A stretch of DNA of 64,000 nucleotides, taken from NCBI GenBank assembly GCA_040883315.1, contig JBFLKU010000008.1, positions 124,001 through 188,000 of the forward strand. Direction: 5' to 3'. The first letter of the stretch is position 1, and each line of letters starts with the position of its first letter. Positions 44,401-53,572 of this stretch are shown here, in pieces. Made by a program: the position numbers and the translations under genes. The notes below the pieces were generated by a model that was given only the letters and a program-made list of their open reading frames with translations, was not told the DNA's origin and ran no database searches. This stretch comes from JAFGUF01 sp040883315 (GTDB lineage: Bacteria > Bacillota > Clostridia > Christensenellales > UMGS416).

Positions 44401-46257
44401 TTGAACAATAAAGTAGCTGAAAAATTGAAAGACCTGCCCGAAAAAAGCGGCGTTTATTTGATGAAGGACGCAGAGGGCAATGTGATATATGTGGGCAAAG
44501 CAAAGGTATTGAAAAACCGTGCGAAGTCCTATTTCACAGGCAGCCACGAAGGAAAAGTGGCTGTGATGGTTTCACGCATAGAAGACATAGACTGGATAAT
44601 CACAGAGAGCGAAAACGAGGCATATGCACTGGAGATAAACCTGATAAAGGAATATATGCCAAAGTACAATATTATGATGCGGGACGACAAGCATTATCCA
44701 TATATAAAAATAGATATAAAAAGCGATTACCCCAAAATGACGGTAGTACGCAGGGTGAAAAACGACGGAGCAAAATACTACGGACCATATTTTATGGGAA
44801 CGAGCATACAAAGCACAATGGAAACCATACGAAAAATCTTTCCTATTCGCTCGTGCAACCTGAACATAACCCAAGTGAAGGGAAAAATACGCCCCTGCCT
44901 AAACTACGACATAGGCAGATGCATAGCCCCCTGCAAGGCGGACGTGCCGCAGGAGGAATATAAGGCACTGATAGATAAAGTATGCAATTTTTTAGATGGC
45001 AATGACGACAATATAACAAATGAATTTGTGCAGAAGATGCAGGACGCTGCGAAAAAGCAGGAATATGAAGATGCAGCAAAGTACAGAGACATTATAGAGA
45101 ACATAACAAATATTATGTCTTCGCAGCAGCGAGTGATACTGGGCAAGATAGAGAGCTACGACATTATAGGCATAGCCAGCAAAAACACAAAGGCGATTGC
45201 CTGCATTATGGTGCTGCGGGGCGGCAAGATAATAGGCAGCGAGAACATGAGCCTGGATGTGCCGATGGACAGCACAGATGAGGAGATTGCGGAGTACTTT
45301 ATAAAAAGCTACTATACCAATTCAAATAGCATTCCGCTGAATATACTGGTGAGCCATGAGATAGAAGACAATGAGGGCATGGAGGAATTTTTGGCAGGAA
45401 TGCGTGATGCACCAGTGCACATTCACAAGCCTTTGAAAGGCGAGAAAAAAAGACTGCTGGATATGGCAATAGAGAACGCAGAATCCAGCATAGACAGGAG
45501 CATAGAGCAGGATAAACGCCGCTGGGACAGAACAGGTGGTGCAGTGGTTGCCCTGCAGAACGCACTGGCACTGAAAAGGTTGCCAAAGCGAATAGAGGCG
45601 TACGACATATCAAACATACAGGGTGTAGACTCTGTGGCATCTATGGTGGTTTTTGTGGATGGGATGCCTAGCAAAAAAAGCTATAGAAGATTCAAGATAA
45701 AAACTGTAGATGGGGCAAACGACTTTGCATCTATGGCTGAGGTAGTGCATAGAAGATTTAAAAGAGGGCTGGATGAGCGTGAAAAAGGCGAATTCGACAA
45801 GGAAAATAAATTCAGCTATCTGCCTGATTTGGTAGTGATAGACGGAGGCAAGGGACAGCTATCTGCCGCTAGAAAATCTATGGAGGACTTGGGAGTAGGG
45901 CACATAGCCACCATAGGACTTGCAAAAAAAGAGGAAGAAGTATTCTTCCCCAATGAGAGTGAGCCTGTGATAATAGCCAAATCATCGCCATCTCTGCACC
46001 TGCTGCAAAGAATAAGAGATGAAGCACATAGATTTGCCATCACCTACCATCGCTCGCTGCGTCAAAAGGGCGGACTAACCAGCGAGCTGGACAACATTGA
46101 AAACATTGGGCCAAAAAGAAGAAGAGCACTACTGATGGCTTTCCCTACAATTTCAGCAATTAAAAACGCTACAGTAGACGAACTGAGCGCTGTGCAGGGC
46201 ATGAACCAAAAATGTGCCCAGTCTATATATGACTACTACCATAAAGAAGAAAAATAA
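44401..46257 (+). CDS. uvrC: Excinuclease ABC subunit C
   Basis: UvrC makes both incisions in nucleotide excision repair. In order: a GIY-YIG domain (GVYLMKDAEGNVIYVGKAK, about 14-90), a UVR motif that binds UvrB (about 205-240), the RNase H-like 5' nuclease (YDISNIQGVDSVASMVVFVDG and VVIDGGKGQL), and the C-terminal HhH pair (NIENIGPKRRRAL, LSAVQGMNQKCA). The length of 618 residues is normal. The start is TTG with a strong AAGGAG. The stop abuts the convergent gene with no spacer. Confidence 0.96.
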   Translation: MNNKVAEKLKDLPEKSGVYLMKDAEGNVIYVGKAKVLKNRAKSYFTGSHEGKVAVMVSRIEDIDWIITESENEAYALEINLIKEYMPKYNIMMRDDKHYPYIKIDIKSDYPKMTVVRRVKNDGAKYYGPYFMGTSIQSTMETIRKIFPIRSCNLNITQVKGKIRPCLNYDIGRCIAPCKADVPQEEYKALIDKVCNFLDGNDDNITNEFVQKMQDAAKKQEYEDAAKYRDIIENITNIMSSQQRVILGKIESYDIIGIASKNTKAIACIMVLRGGKIIGSENMSLDVPMDSTDEEIAEYFIKSYYTNSNSIPLNILVSHEIEDNEGMEEFLAGMRDAPVHIHKPLKGEKKRLLDMAIENAESSIDRSIEQDKRRWDRTGGAVVALQNALALKRLPKRIEAYDISNIQGVDSVASMVVFVDGMPSKKSYRRFKIKTVDGANDFASMAEVVHRRFKRGLDEREKGEFDKENKFSYLPDLVVIDGGKGQLSAARKSMEDLGVGHIATIGLAKKEEEVFFPNESEPVIIAKSSPSLHLLQRIRDEAHRFAITYHRSLRQKGGLTSELDNIENIGPKRRRALLMAFPTISAIKNATVDELSAVQGMNQKCAQSIYDYYHKEEK

Positions 46258-46923
46258 TTATAGGTAGTCAGCATCTTCATACATACCATCATCTGATATA
46301 TTGTACATAGTATAATAATCAGCTGATGGTATTTCGTATTTGCCAGATGCGGAATATGCATCATCCATATGGTAGAGAGATATGTATCTATCCATAATCA
46401 TGTTAACCACCCGTATTGTATTGATGGCGGCATAAGTCACCTCTTTTTCCATACACTTTTGGCTTTGCATATCTATCTGTATAAATGACTTTAGATCCTC
46501 TGACAGCGTATTAAAATAAAGGGGATAGGGCTGTGTATGTGTAAATCTATTTATATTATTAAGGATTTTGTCTACTATATCGTTGGTCTGCTTCTCGTAT
46601 GCCAAATGCTTCACCAGGCTTTGTTTTCTGTATTTGTCATTGGTGTGGTATGGCGAGCAATAGTCTGCAACGAAATGGCTGACTATGCCAAGATTCCTGC
46701 CCAGCACATCCGGTGCATGCCGTGAAGATAGTATCTCATCTATCTTTTCTTCCACAATGCCAATGGTGCGCTTATATTCATGAGCGACAACGGTGTATTT
46801 TATGTTTGTATCAGGAAAGTAGGAACCCTCAATATAGGAATCTTTATTTATTAGGCATTGCGTAGAAAAGCTAATCATATCGTATGCGTAGGCTGCTATT
46901 TTTTTATGTGTAGCAATAAACAT
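46258..46923 (-). CDS. Zinc-dependent phospholipase C-like protein
   Basis: The 221-residue protein matches the zinc-dependent PLC family (PF00882 type): an N-terminal HKKIAAYAYD (His ligand), GSYFPD, and LGIVSHFVADYCSPYHTND with a second cluster of His and Asp zinc ligands. There is no signal peptide, so unlike the secreted clostridial alpha-toxins it is probably cytosolic and should not be read as a toxin. Substrate unknown. It stands alone between convergent uvrC and the coaD unit. Confidence 0.8.
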   Translation of the reverse strand: MFIATHKKIAAYAYDMISFSTQCLINKDSYIEGSYFPDTNIKYTVVAHEYKRTIGIVEEKIDEILSSRHAPDVLGRNLGIVSHFVADYCSPYHTNDKYRKQSLVKHLAYEKQTNDIVDKILNNINRFTHTQPYPLYFNTLSEDLKSFIQIDMQSQKCMEKEVTYAAINTIRVVNMIMDRYISLYHMDDAYSASGKYEIPSADYYTMYNISDDGMYEDADYL

Positions 46924-47040
46924 TTTATATCCCCTTTGTTTTATTTATACCTACATCATAGTGTATGCATGTTATAGGCAGAGTAGGGAAGCATTATAAA
47001 AATGTTAAGTTTATTGCATTTAGCTGTTAAGGAAATATAA

Positions 47041-47062
47041 AAGACTGCCAAAAGGCAGCCTT
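47041..47062 (-). terminator. Terminator of the rsmD-coaD unit
   Basis: The stem CTGCC/GGCAG, extended by AAG/CTT across one mismatch, has a four-base loop and is followed on the minus strand by TTATATTT. It lies 40 bp after the stop of the coiled-coil gene. Confidence 0.65.
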
Positions 47063-47101
47063 ATCAATGATTTTATATAATAATAGGTATTTGTAGGTAA
47101 A

Positions 47102-47545
47102 TCAGTCTCCACGCATTTGTGCACGGTTTTGCCTTACTATGTCCAGATTTCTTTGGATATAGCTCTCCAGGTCTGCTAGAATGTCCTCTACATATTCATT
47201 GGCACTCATGCGGATTTCCTCTGCCTGGTGCTGAGCATTTTTTAAAATCTGTTCAGATTTCTCATATGCCATTTTGGTCACTTCGTCCTGCTCTACCAGC
47301 TGCTCCACCTTCAGGTTGGCATCTGAAATAATAGATTCTGCTTCTCTTTCAGCGTCATATATTATGGTGTCTTTGTCTCTTATAATGTTTTGAGCGTCCA
47401 AAACAACCTGCGGCAAATTATCTAGAATATCGTTTATTATATCCAGACTTTTGTCTCTATCTACAACAACTTTGTTTGACATAGGTCTTACTTGTGCTGT
47501 TTCGAAATCTTCCTTTAGAATATGTAGTAATTCTGCAATATTCAT
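47102..47545 (-). CDS. Coiled-coil protein next to coaD, unknown role
   Basis: No enzyme motif is present. After a short N-terminal region (NIAELLHILKEDFETAQ), residues about 50-147 form one long heptad-rich helix with many Glu, Gln, Ala and Lys (ADVAEREAESI-like pattern: AEREAESIISDANLKVEQLVEQDEV), similar to ATP-synthase b-subunit or DivIVA-like coiled coils. Homologues sit beside rsmD-coaD in many Clostridia and are annotated as hypothetical or ATPase. A structural or cell-division role is only a guess. The start overlaps the coaD stop by one base (TAATG). Confidence 0.75.
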   Translation of the reverse strand: MNIAELLHILKEDFETAQVRPMSNKVVVDRDKSLDIINDILDNLPQVVLDAQNIIRDKDTIIYDAEREAESIISDANLKVEQLVEQDEVTKMAYEKSEQILKNAQHQAEEIRMSANEYVEDILADLESYIQRNLDIVRQNRAQMRGD

Positions 47546-48033
47546 TATTTCCTCCTGTTTATATGAGTGTTTATTTTATCATATATTTTATTATTAACTA
47601 GCTCACTAAAGTTTCCTTTAAGCATAGCAATTTCCTTAACGCTACTGGATGATATGCACCTATACTCCGGGTCTGCACATATAAAAACGGTTTCTATTTC
47701 ACTTTCCAGCTTTTTATTCAGAAGCGACATATTCTGCTCATATTCATAGTCGCCTACGTTTCTGATGCCGCGTATGATAGCCTGCGCATTCTTGCTTTTC
47801 ACATAGTTTACGAGAAGCCCGTCAAAGCTCTCTACCATCACATTGCCGATGTGTTCTGTGCATTCTTTTATCATAGCCAGCTTTTCATCTGTCGTGAAAA
47901 GCGGATGTTTTGCAGAGTTGTTTAATACTGCGACATATAGCGTGTCGCAAAGCTTTGCAGCTCTCTCTATTATGTTTTCATGCCCCAGTGTAATGGGGTC
48001 AAAGCTGCCTGGATATACCCAGATACTCATCAT
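47545..48033 (-). CDS. coaD: Phosphopantetheine adenylyltransferase
   Basis: CoaD makes dephospho-CoA, the penultimate step of CoA synthesis. The 162-residue protein has the nucleotidyltransferase signature VYPGSFDPITLGHENII, RGIRNVGDYEYEQNM and the late ISSSSVKEIAMLKGN. Two in-frame ATGs (48033, 48030) overlap the rsmD stop; the first is used here. It is translationally coupled on both sides. Confidence 0.96.
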   Translation of the reverse strand: MMSIWVYPGSFDPITLGHENIIERAAKLCDTLYVAVLNNSAKHPLFTTDEKLAMIKECTEHIGNVMVESFDGLLVNYVKSKNAQAIIRGIRNVGDYEYEQNMSLLNKKLESEIETVFICADPEYRCISSSSVKEIAMLKGNFSELVNNKIYDKINTHINRRK

Positions 48034-48581
48034 GCACCTTCGTATCTGAAAATACTTACTGTAGTATTTCCATATTGTTTTGTCTGTTCCAGCGAATAGC
48101 CTTCCGCCATCTCTATTGTGGCACGCCTGTCATGCTCCACTATTACTGTACCGTCAATATTTATGATAGGAATACATTCTGCAAGAATGCTGCTGTATAC
48201 GCTGGAGCTATACGGGGGATCAATATATATTATGTCTGCCAGCACGCCATCTGTTTCCATTCTGGTAAGTGCACGCTTGTATTCCATGGGGTACATGCTG
48301 TATTCTTTCTTTTCTACGCGGAATTCATCCAGATGCCCCTGTATGCTGTGGATTGCTCTTTTGTCGTAGTCGCAGTAGCACACCTTGGATGCGCCTCTGC
48401 TCAAAGCCTCCAAACCAAATCCGCCCGAGCCTGCAAACAAATCAACCACTACAGCATTGTATATTCTATTGTACAATATATTAAATAAAGCTCCTCTTAC
48501 CTTAGTAGATGTTGGTCTGGCTTTGGAGCCTTTAGCCGTATAAAAATTACGACCTTTAAAACGACCGCTTATTATTTTCAT
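48030..48581 (-). CDS. rsmD: 16S rRNA (guanine-966-N2)-methyltransferase
   Basis: RsmD methylates G966 of 16S rRNA. Starting at ATG 48581 the protein is 183 residues, opening MKIISGRFKGRNF, with the SAM loop DLFAGSGGFGLEALSRGA and the catalytic DPPYSS (the N/DPPY motif). An open frame runs 27 codons further upstream, but the TAGGATTGGA before 48581 is a better SD and the family starts at this Met. Confidence 0.94.
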   Translation of the reverse strand: MKIISGRFKGRNFYTAKGSKARPTSTKVRGALFNILYNRIYNAVVVDLFAGSGGFGLEALSRGASKVCYCDYDKRAIHSIQGHLDEFRVEKKEYSMYPMEYKRALTRMETDGVLADIIYIDPPYSSSVYSSILAECIPIINIDGTVIVEHDRRATIEMAEGYSLEQTKQYGNTTVSIFRYEGA

Positions 48582-48826
48582 TTCCAATCCTACCCAAAAC
48601 ATTGTTTCTGCATAAATATCTGTGATATTTGCATACAGTATAACCAATGGATATTTTATCATAAATGCAGTGTAATGTCATGTATTAATTACAAATTTAT
48701 TAATTTTTGATTAAATAAATAGGATTAAATAAAGGTTTTAGTTGATTTTAATATAGTATTGCAGCAAAAAAACGGACTAGGCAAGGTATGGCATATTGTT
48801 TTCTCAAATAAACACATTACAGACAT

Positions 48827-48853
48827 AAAAAAAAGGCCAATGGCCTTTTTTTA
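48827..48853 (-). terminator. Terminator of the nusA-infB operon, overlapping the infB stop
   Basis: A GGCC/GGCC stem, flanked by A-runs and T-runs that extend the pairing, closes over an AAT loop. On the minus strand the run of T is at 48827-48833. The TAA stop of infB (48851-48853) is part of the T/A arm, so terminating structure and stop codon overlap. The symmetric A- and T-runs mean it could also work on the plus strand. Confidence 0.8.
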
Positions 48854-51574
48854 ATGTTCTATTTGTATTCTTTCATATGCTTCGAGCACATCGCCTTCTT
48901 TAACATCGTTAAAGTTTTCTACGCCTATACCGCACTCGTAATTTTGCGTCACTTCTTTGGCATCGTCTTTAAATCTCTTCAATGAAGATATCGGTCCTTC
49001 GAATATTACCACGCTGTCACGAAGAACTCTGACCATTGAGGAACGCTTGATTTTGCCGTCTGTAACATAGGAGCCTGCGATGTTGCCAACGCCTGTCACC
49101 TTGAACACGCTTCGTACCTCTGCATGTCCTGTGACTTCCTCCTTGAATACAGGAGCCAAAAGACCCTTCATAGCTTTTTCTACGTCTTGTATTGCCTCAT
49201 AGATGATGCGATATGTTCTAACGTCTATATTTTCTCTTTCGGCTGCGTCACGTCCATTTGCATCCGGACGTACATTGAAGCCAATAATAATTGCATTTGA
49301 TGCTGTTGCAAGCATAACATCGTCTTGTGTCACGCCGCCTACACCTGTGTGTATGCAGCGAACTCTGACTTCTTCATTTGTCAGCTTTTCAAGAGACTGC
49401 TTGATAGCCTCGGCACTTCCTTGAACATCGGCTTTTACGATAATGTTCAAATCTTTCAGCTTGCCTTCCTCTATCTTGCCGAAAAGATCGTCCAAAGATA
49501 CAGCAGAGGATGATGCTGTCATCTCTTCGCGCTTTTTCACCTTGCGCTCCTCAGCCACCTTGCGGATACGTTTTTCATCAGCTGCATAGATGGTGTCGCC
49601 TGCATCAGGCACTTCTGAGAATCCTACCACCTCAACAGGCATTGCCGGGCCGGCAGCTTCCACTTTGTCGCCTTTGTCATTCATCATAGCACGCACTCTG
49701 CCTGTGCAAAGCCCCGAAACTATGGAATCACCTACGTGCAGAGTACCGTTTTTAACCAATACTGTAGCAACAGGTCCACGTCCTTTGTCCAGCTGAGATT
49801 CTATGATAGTACCCACAGCTTTTCCTTCTGGGTTTGCTTTTAGCTCCAGCATATCTGCTTGCAGCAAAATCATCTCCAGCAGGCTGTCTATTCCGTCGCC
49901 TGTTTTTGCGGAAACTTCACATATAATGTGCTCTCCGCCCCATTCCTCGGCTACTATTCCGTGCTCTGTCAGCTCCTGCTTCACTTTGGCAGGGTTTGCA
50001 GCCGGCAGGTCACATTTGTTTATAGCCACAATTATAGGAACTTCTGCTGCCTTGGAGTGGTTGATAGCCTCGATAGTCTGTGGCATAACGCTGTCATCCG
50101 CAGCAACAACAATTATTGAAATATCTGTTACCTTTGCACCTCTGGCACGCATCGATGTAAACGCTTGGTGACCAGGTGTATCTATAAATGTTATTGGTTC
50201 GCCGTTTTTAGTTACTGTATATGCACCGATGTGCTGGGTGATGCCGCCGGCTTCTCCGGCCTGCACGTTTGCTTCACGTATTTTATCCAATAGGGATGTT
50301 TTTCCGTGGTCAACGTGTCCCATTACTGTAACGATTGGTGCACGCTTTGCAAGAAGCTCATCATCGATATGGCTCTCTTCGTGCTCGTCTATCATCTTTT
50401 CTTCTTGAGTTTTGGCAATCTCTTGTGTCAGTGCGACGCCAAACTCGGCAGCAACAACTTCCGCTGTGTCAAAATCTATTGTATTGTTTACTGTTGCCAT
50501 TATGCCCAGTTTAAACAATTGTCCTACGATTTCACTGCTTTGCTTTCCTATCTTTTCAGCCAAATCCTTGATAGCTACAGTTTCTGTAGTAATAATAGCT
50601 TTTTCTATTACTATCCTTTCAATATTATTAGACTGTAATTTTCTCTGCTTTTTCCTTCTGGATCCAGTAGGTATATACACATCTCCATATTGGAAGGTTT
50701 TGTTGTATTTTCCTTGCTTAGGATTAACAGGAGTCTTTTTGACCTTTGCTTGTTGATCAGACTTTTTATCCGGCTTTTCCTTTTCCTTGTGTTTGTTAGC
50801 GAACTGAGAAGTCCTGTTTGTTGGCTTCTTTATTCCTGTATCCACAGTGGTCTCGGATGCAGCCTTTGGTGCTGAGGATGATGCTGATCTTTGCGGTCTG
50901 TTATCAGGTCTTTGATAGTCTTTTTTATCTTGATAATCTTTTTTGTCCTGATAAGGACCCTTTTTATCTTGGAAAGAACCTTTTTGAGCAGGTCTTTGAG
51001 TGGGCCTTCCAGTAGGAGCAGCGCTCTTTTTCCTCTCCTGATTTCTTTGCTGATACTTTTCTCTTTCAGCCCTGCGCTTCTCTTCCTCTTTTTGTCTTTC
51101 TTCTTGTGTAGGTGCGCGTTTGACCACTCTTATTCCTATTTGAGGAGTGGATGGTATCTTCTTTGTGGTTTCGCTTTTTGCTTTGGCAGCAGTTTTTGGT
51201 GCTGGCTTGGCATCAGCAGGCTTTTTCTCTGGTTCTGCAGCAGCCTTTGCTTTTGGCTTTTGCACCTCATCTTTAACCACAGTTTTTGCAGGTGCTTTAG
51301 CAGCAGGTTTTTCTTCTGTTTTCTTTTTAGTAGGGGCGGCTTCCACAGCTTTTTTCACAGGTTCAGCCTTTTTTTCTACAGCAGCAGCTGCAGCAGCGGC
51401 TTCCTGAACGGCTGCTTTTTCTTCCTGAATTTTTCTGGCTATCTGCTTTTCTATATCCTGAAGCTGATTAATTTGATTATTAACCTTATCCTTGGATAGC
51501 CTTACCTTCCCTAATAAATTCCCTGCACTGCCTTTTGCATCTTTTGTAAGTTTTTGTACGCTTACTTTACTCAT
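48851..51574 (-). CDS. infB: Translation initiation factor IF-2
   Basis: IF-2 is the GTPase that brings fMet-tRNA to the 30S subunit. The 907 residues start with a short helical domain, then a long Lys/Ala/Pro/Glu-rich linker (about 50-310) with tandem QDKK-type repeats. Next are an IF2_N domain (about 325-390), the G domain with GHVDHGKTSLLDKI, DTPGHQAF and NKCDLP, then domains II, III and the tRNA-binding C-terminus. It closes the rimP-nusA-ylxR-ylxQ-infB operon; rbfA, its common follower, lies at 29272. Confidence 0.97.
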   Translation of the reverse strand: MSKVSVQKLTKDAKGSAGNLLGKVRLSKDKVNNQINQLQDIEKQIARKIQEEKAAVQEAAAAAAAVEKKAEPVKKAVEAAPTKKKTEEKPAAKAPAKTVVKDEVQKPKAKAAAEPEKKPADAKPAPKTAAKAKSETTKKIPSTPQIGIRVVKRAPTQEERQKEEEKRRAEREKYQQRNQERKKSAAPTGRPTQRPAQKGSFQDKKGPYQDKKDYQDKKDYQRPDNRPQRSASSSAPKAASETTVDTGIKKPTNRTSQFANKHKEKEKPDKKSDQQAKVKKTPVNPKQGKYNKTFQYGDVYIPTGSRRKKQRKLQSNNIERIVIEKAIITTETVAIKDLAEKIGKQSSEIVGQLFKLGIMATVNNTIDFDTAEVVAAEFGVALTQEIAKTQEEKMIDEHEESHIDDELLAKRAPIVTVMGHVDHGKTSLLDKIREANVQAGEAGGITQHIGAYTVTKNGEPITFIDTPGHQAFTSMRARGAKVTDISIIVVAADDSVMPQTIEAINHSKAAEVPIIVAINKCDLPAANPAKVKQELTEHGIVAEEWGGEHIICEVSAKTGDGIDSLLEMILLQADMLELKANPEGKAVGTIIESQLDKGRGPVATVLVKNGTLHVGDSIVSGLCTGRVRAMMNDKGDKVEAAGPAMPVEVVGFSEVPDAGDTIYAADEKRIRKVAEERKVKKREEMTASSSAVSLDDLFGKIEEGKLKDLNIIVKADVQGSAEAIKQSLEKLTNEEVRVRCIHTGVGGVTQDDVMLATASNAIIIGFNVRPDANGRDAAERENIDVRTYRIIYEAIQDVEKAMKGLLAPVFKEEVTGHAEVRSVFKVTGVGNIAGSYVTDGKIKRSSMVRVLRDSVVIFEGPISSLKRFKDDAKEVTQNYECGIGVENFNDVKEGDVLEAYERIQIEH

Positions 51575-51629
51575 TAAGACCTACGCACTCCTTTTTAATT
51601 TCTTATTTATTATACACACATCATTTAAC

Positions 51630-51929
51630 TTATGTTGTTAAACTCTTTATTTGTTTTGCAAAGCCTTCGTCGTTTATGGACATCACCTTCATTTTGTCTT
51701 TTGATGTCAGCTGATAGAATATCTCGCTGAAATCGTCGCACACCATATCTATTTGATAGTGGGTGCATATATCGCTGATGTCTTTTTTTGTCCTGTCGGA
51801 TGCCGCATCAGATAGCAGCACTAGCTTTGCTTTGTTCTGTCGTATTGCTTTTTTTACGATGTCTGTGCCCAATGATACTTTCCTTGATTTTATGCACAGT
51901 CCTATCATCCCTGAAACTTTGCTATTCAA
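51630..51929 (-). CDS. ylxQ: L7Ae/L30e-type RNA-binding protein YlxQ
   Basis: This 99-residue protein has the L7Ae fold pattern: KVSGMIGLCIKSRKVSLGTDIVKKAI, then AKLVLLSDAASDRTKKDI. It binds RNA kink-turns by family; its target is not established. The start is TTG 51929, after AAGGAAG, and overlaps the end of ylxR by 8 bp. The position between ylxR and infB is conserved in Firmicutes. Confidence 0.9.
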   Translation of the reverse strand: MNSKVSGMIGLCIKSRKVSLGTDIVKKAIRQNKAKLVLLSDAASDRTKKDISDICTHYQIDMVCDDFSEIFYQLTSKDKMKVMSINDEGFAKQIKSLTT

Positions 51930-52203
51930 TTATATCTTCCTTTAGCTGATTTAGCAAATCATCGTTGATTTCCACTTCCAGAGCTCTCTGCAACGCCTTG
52001 GTTTTGTAGGCTTTGGTCAGGCATTCAGGGCTTTTGCATATGTATGCACCCCTGCCGGACATTTTGCCTTTTTTGTCTATGCAGACATCTCCTTCAGGAG
52101 TTCTGACAACGCGGATTAAATCAATTTTCAAAAACCTTTCCCTGCATCCTACGCACATACGGATTGGTTTTTTGCGTTGTGGTTTTTGCTGCTTTTTTAC
52201 CAT
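51922..52203 (-). CDS. rnpM: YlxR/RnpM (DUF448) RNA-binding protein
   Basis: The 93-residue YlxR protein opens with a basic stretch and RMCVGCRERF, then RVVRTPEGDVCIDKKGKMSGRGAYIC with the GRGAYIC hallmark. In B. subtilis this protein is reported to bind RNase P RNA and modulate it; the role may hold here. It lies between nusA (14 bp upstream) and ylxQ. Confidence 0.93.
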   Translation of the reverse strand: MVKKQQKPQRKKPIRMCVGCRERFLKIDLIRVVRTPEGDVCIDKKGKMSGRGAYICKSPECLTKAYKTKALQRALEVEINDDLLNQLKEDIIE

Positions 52204-52217
52204 AATATCAGATTCAT

Positions 52218-53546
52218 TTATTCCTTGTCTTCGTCGTATTCATCATCCAAGTCTAAATCAATATCATCAAGCTCTATATCCAGCTCGTCGTCTTCATATT
52301 CATCTTCTTCTGTGGCTTCATCATCAGCAGGCTCTTCAATTTCTTCTGAAGATTCATCTTCGTCTTCATCGTCCATGCTTTCGCCCAGCTCGTTTTCCAT
52401 CACGCTTTCTATGCCTAGGTCGTCATCCAAATCCATAAGGCTGTCATCGAACATCTCAGCGTTTTCTTCATCGGCAAAGTCATCTATAAAGTTGCCGTTT
52501 TCATCAACCAGCTCCATAATCTGCGTTTGGCTCTTGATATCTATTTTCCAGCCTGTTAATTTGGCTGCCAGTCTTGCGTTTTGTCCCTCTTTGCCAATAG
52601 CTAGTGACAGGTGATTATCAGGAACAACAACTCTTGCTTTTTTGCTGTTTTCATATAGATAAACCATCACTACTCTTGCAGGGCTTAGTGCATTTGCTAT
52701 ATATTCAACCGGGTCTTCTGACCAGTCTACTATGTCTATTTTCTCGCCGCGAAGTTCATCCACCACGCGCTCTACGCGGATACCCCTCTGTCCAACACAT
52801 GAACCGATGGCATCTATGTTTTCGTCGGATGAATATACGGCTATTTTGCTGCGCTGACCGGCCTCTCTAGCCACACTTACTATCTCTACTACTCCCGATT
52901 GAAGCTCCGGCACTTCCATTTCAAAAAGCCTTTTTACCAATCCCGGGTGTGAGCGTGAAACTATTATCTGCGGACCTCTTTTGGTCTTTCGCACTTCCAT
53001 CACATATACTTTGATGCGGTCGTTTGCATATAGTCTTTCATTGCGCATTTGCTCGGATGGCGGCAGATAGCCGTCTGTTTGACCAAGCTCTACATACACA
53101 TTGTTGTTTTCTACTCTTTGTACAGATGCAGTTATTACTTCATCTTTTTTATCTTCAAACTCTTGGGTAATTATCTCTCTTTCAGCTTCGCGGATTTTTT
53201 GCACTACCACCTGCTTCGCAGTTTGTGCAGCTGTTCTGCCGAAGTCAACATCTTTAACTTCAGTCTGCCATATATCATCAATTTCAAATTCAGGGTCAGA
53301 AATTCTTGCCTCTTCCAAAGAGATTTCGCACTCTTCGTCGATTACTTCTTCAACCACTGTTTTCAGCGCATATATTTTGATGTCGCCTGTCTCTCTGTCT
53401 ACTTCCACTCTGGAGTCGTGAGCAGGGCCTACGCTTTTTTTATAGGCAGCATTAATAGCTGTTTCAATTGCTTCTATCAAGAAGTCTTTACTAATGTTTT
53501 TTTCCTTTTCTAATGCTTCCAATGCATTAATGAATTCAGCATTCAT
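52218..53546 (-). CDS. nusA: Transcription termination/antitermination protein NusA
   Basis: NusA modulates pausing and termination by RNA polymerase. In order: the N-terminal polymerase-binding domain (about 1-130), S1 (about 135-200), KH1 and KH2 (about 210-345; IGKEGQNARLAAKLTGWKIDI is the KH2 GxxG region). The last hundred residues are almost purely Asp/Glu (DEDEDESSEEIEE and DLDLDDEYDEDKE), an acidic tail longer than in B. subtilis NusA. 442 residues in total. It follows rimP. Confidence 0.96.
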   Translation of the reverse strand: MNAEFINALEALEKEKNISKDFLIEAIETAINAAYKKSVGPAHDSRVEVDRETGDIKIYALKTVVEEVIDEECEISLEEARISDPEFEIDDIWQTEVKDVDFGRTAAQTAKQVVVQKIREAEREIITQEFEDKKDEVITASVQRVENNNVYVELGQTDGYLPPSEQMRNERLYANDRIKVYVMEVRKTKRGPQIIVSRSHPGLVKRLFEMEVPELQSGVVEIVSVAREAGQRSKIAVYSSDENIDAIGSCVGQRGIRVERVVDELRGEKIDIVDWSEDPVEYIANALSPARVVMVYLYENSKKARVVVPDNHLSLAIGKEGQNARLAAKLTGWKIDIKSQTQIMELVDENGNFIDDFADEENAEMFDDSLMDLDDDLGIESVMENELGESMDDEDEDESSEEIEEPADDEATEEDEYEDDELDIELDDIDLDLDDEYDEDKE

Positions 53547-53572
53547 GGATATTTACCTTTCTAATAGTTTAA

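Noticed and set aside
46258..46923. A secreted clostridial alpha-toxin-like phospholipase
   Set aside because: There is no signal peptide or C2-like domain, and the family also contains many non-toxin cytosolic members.
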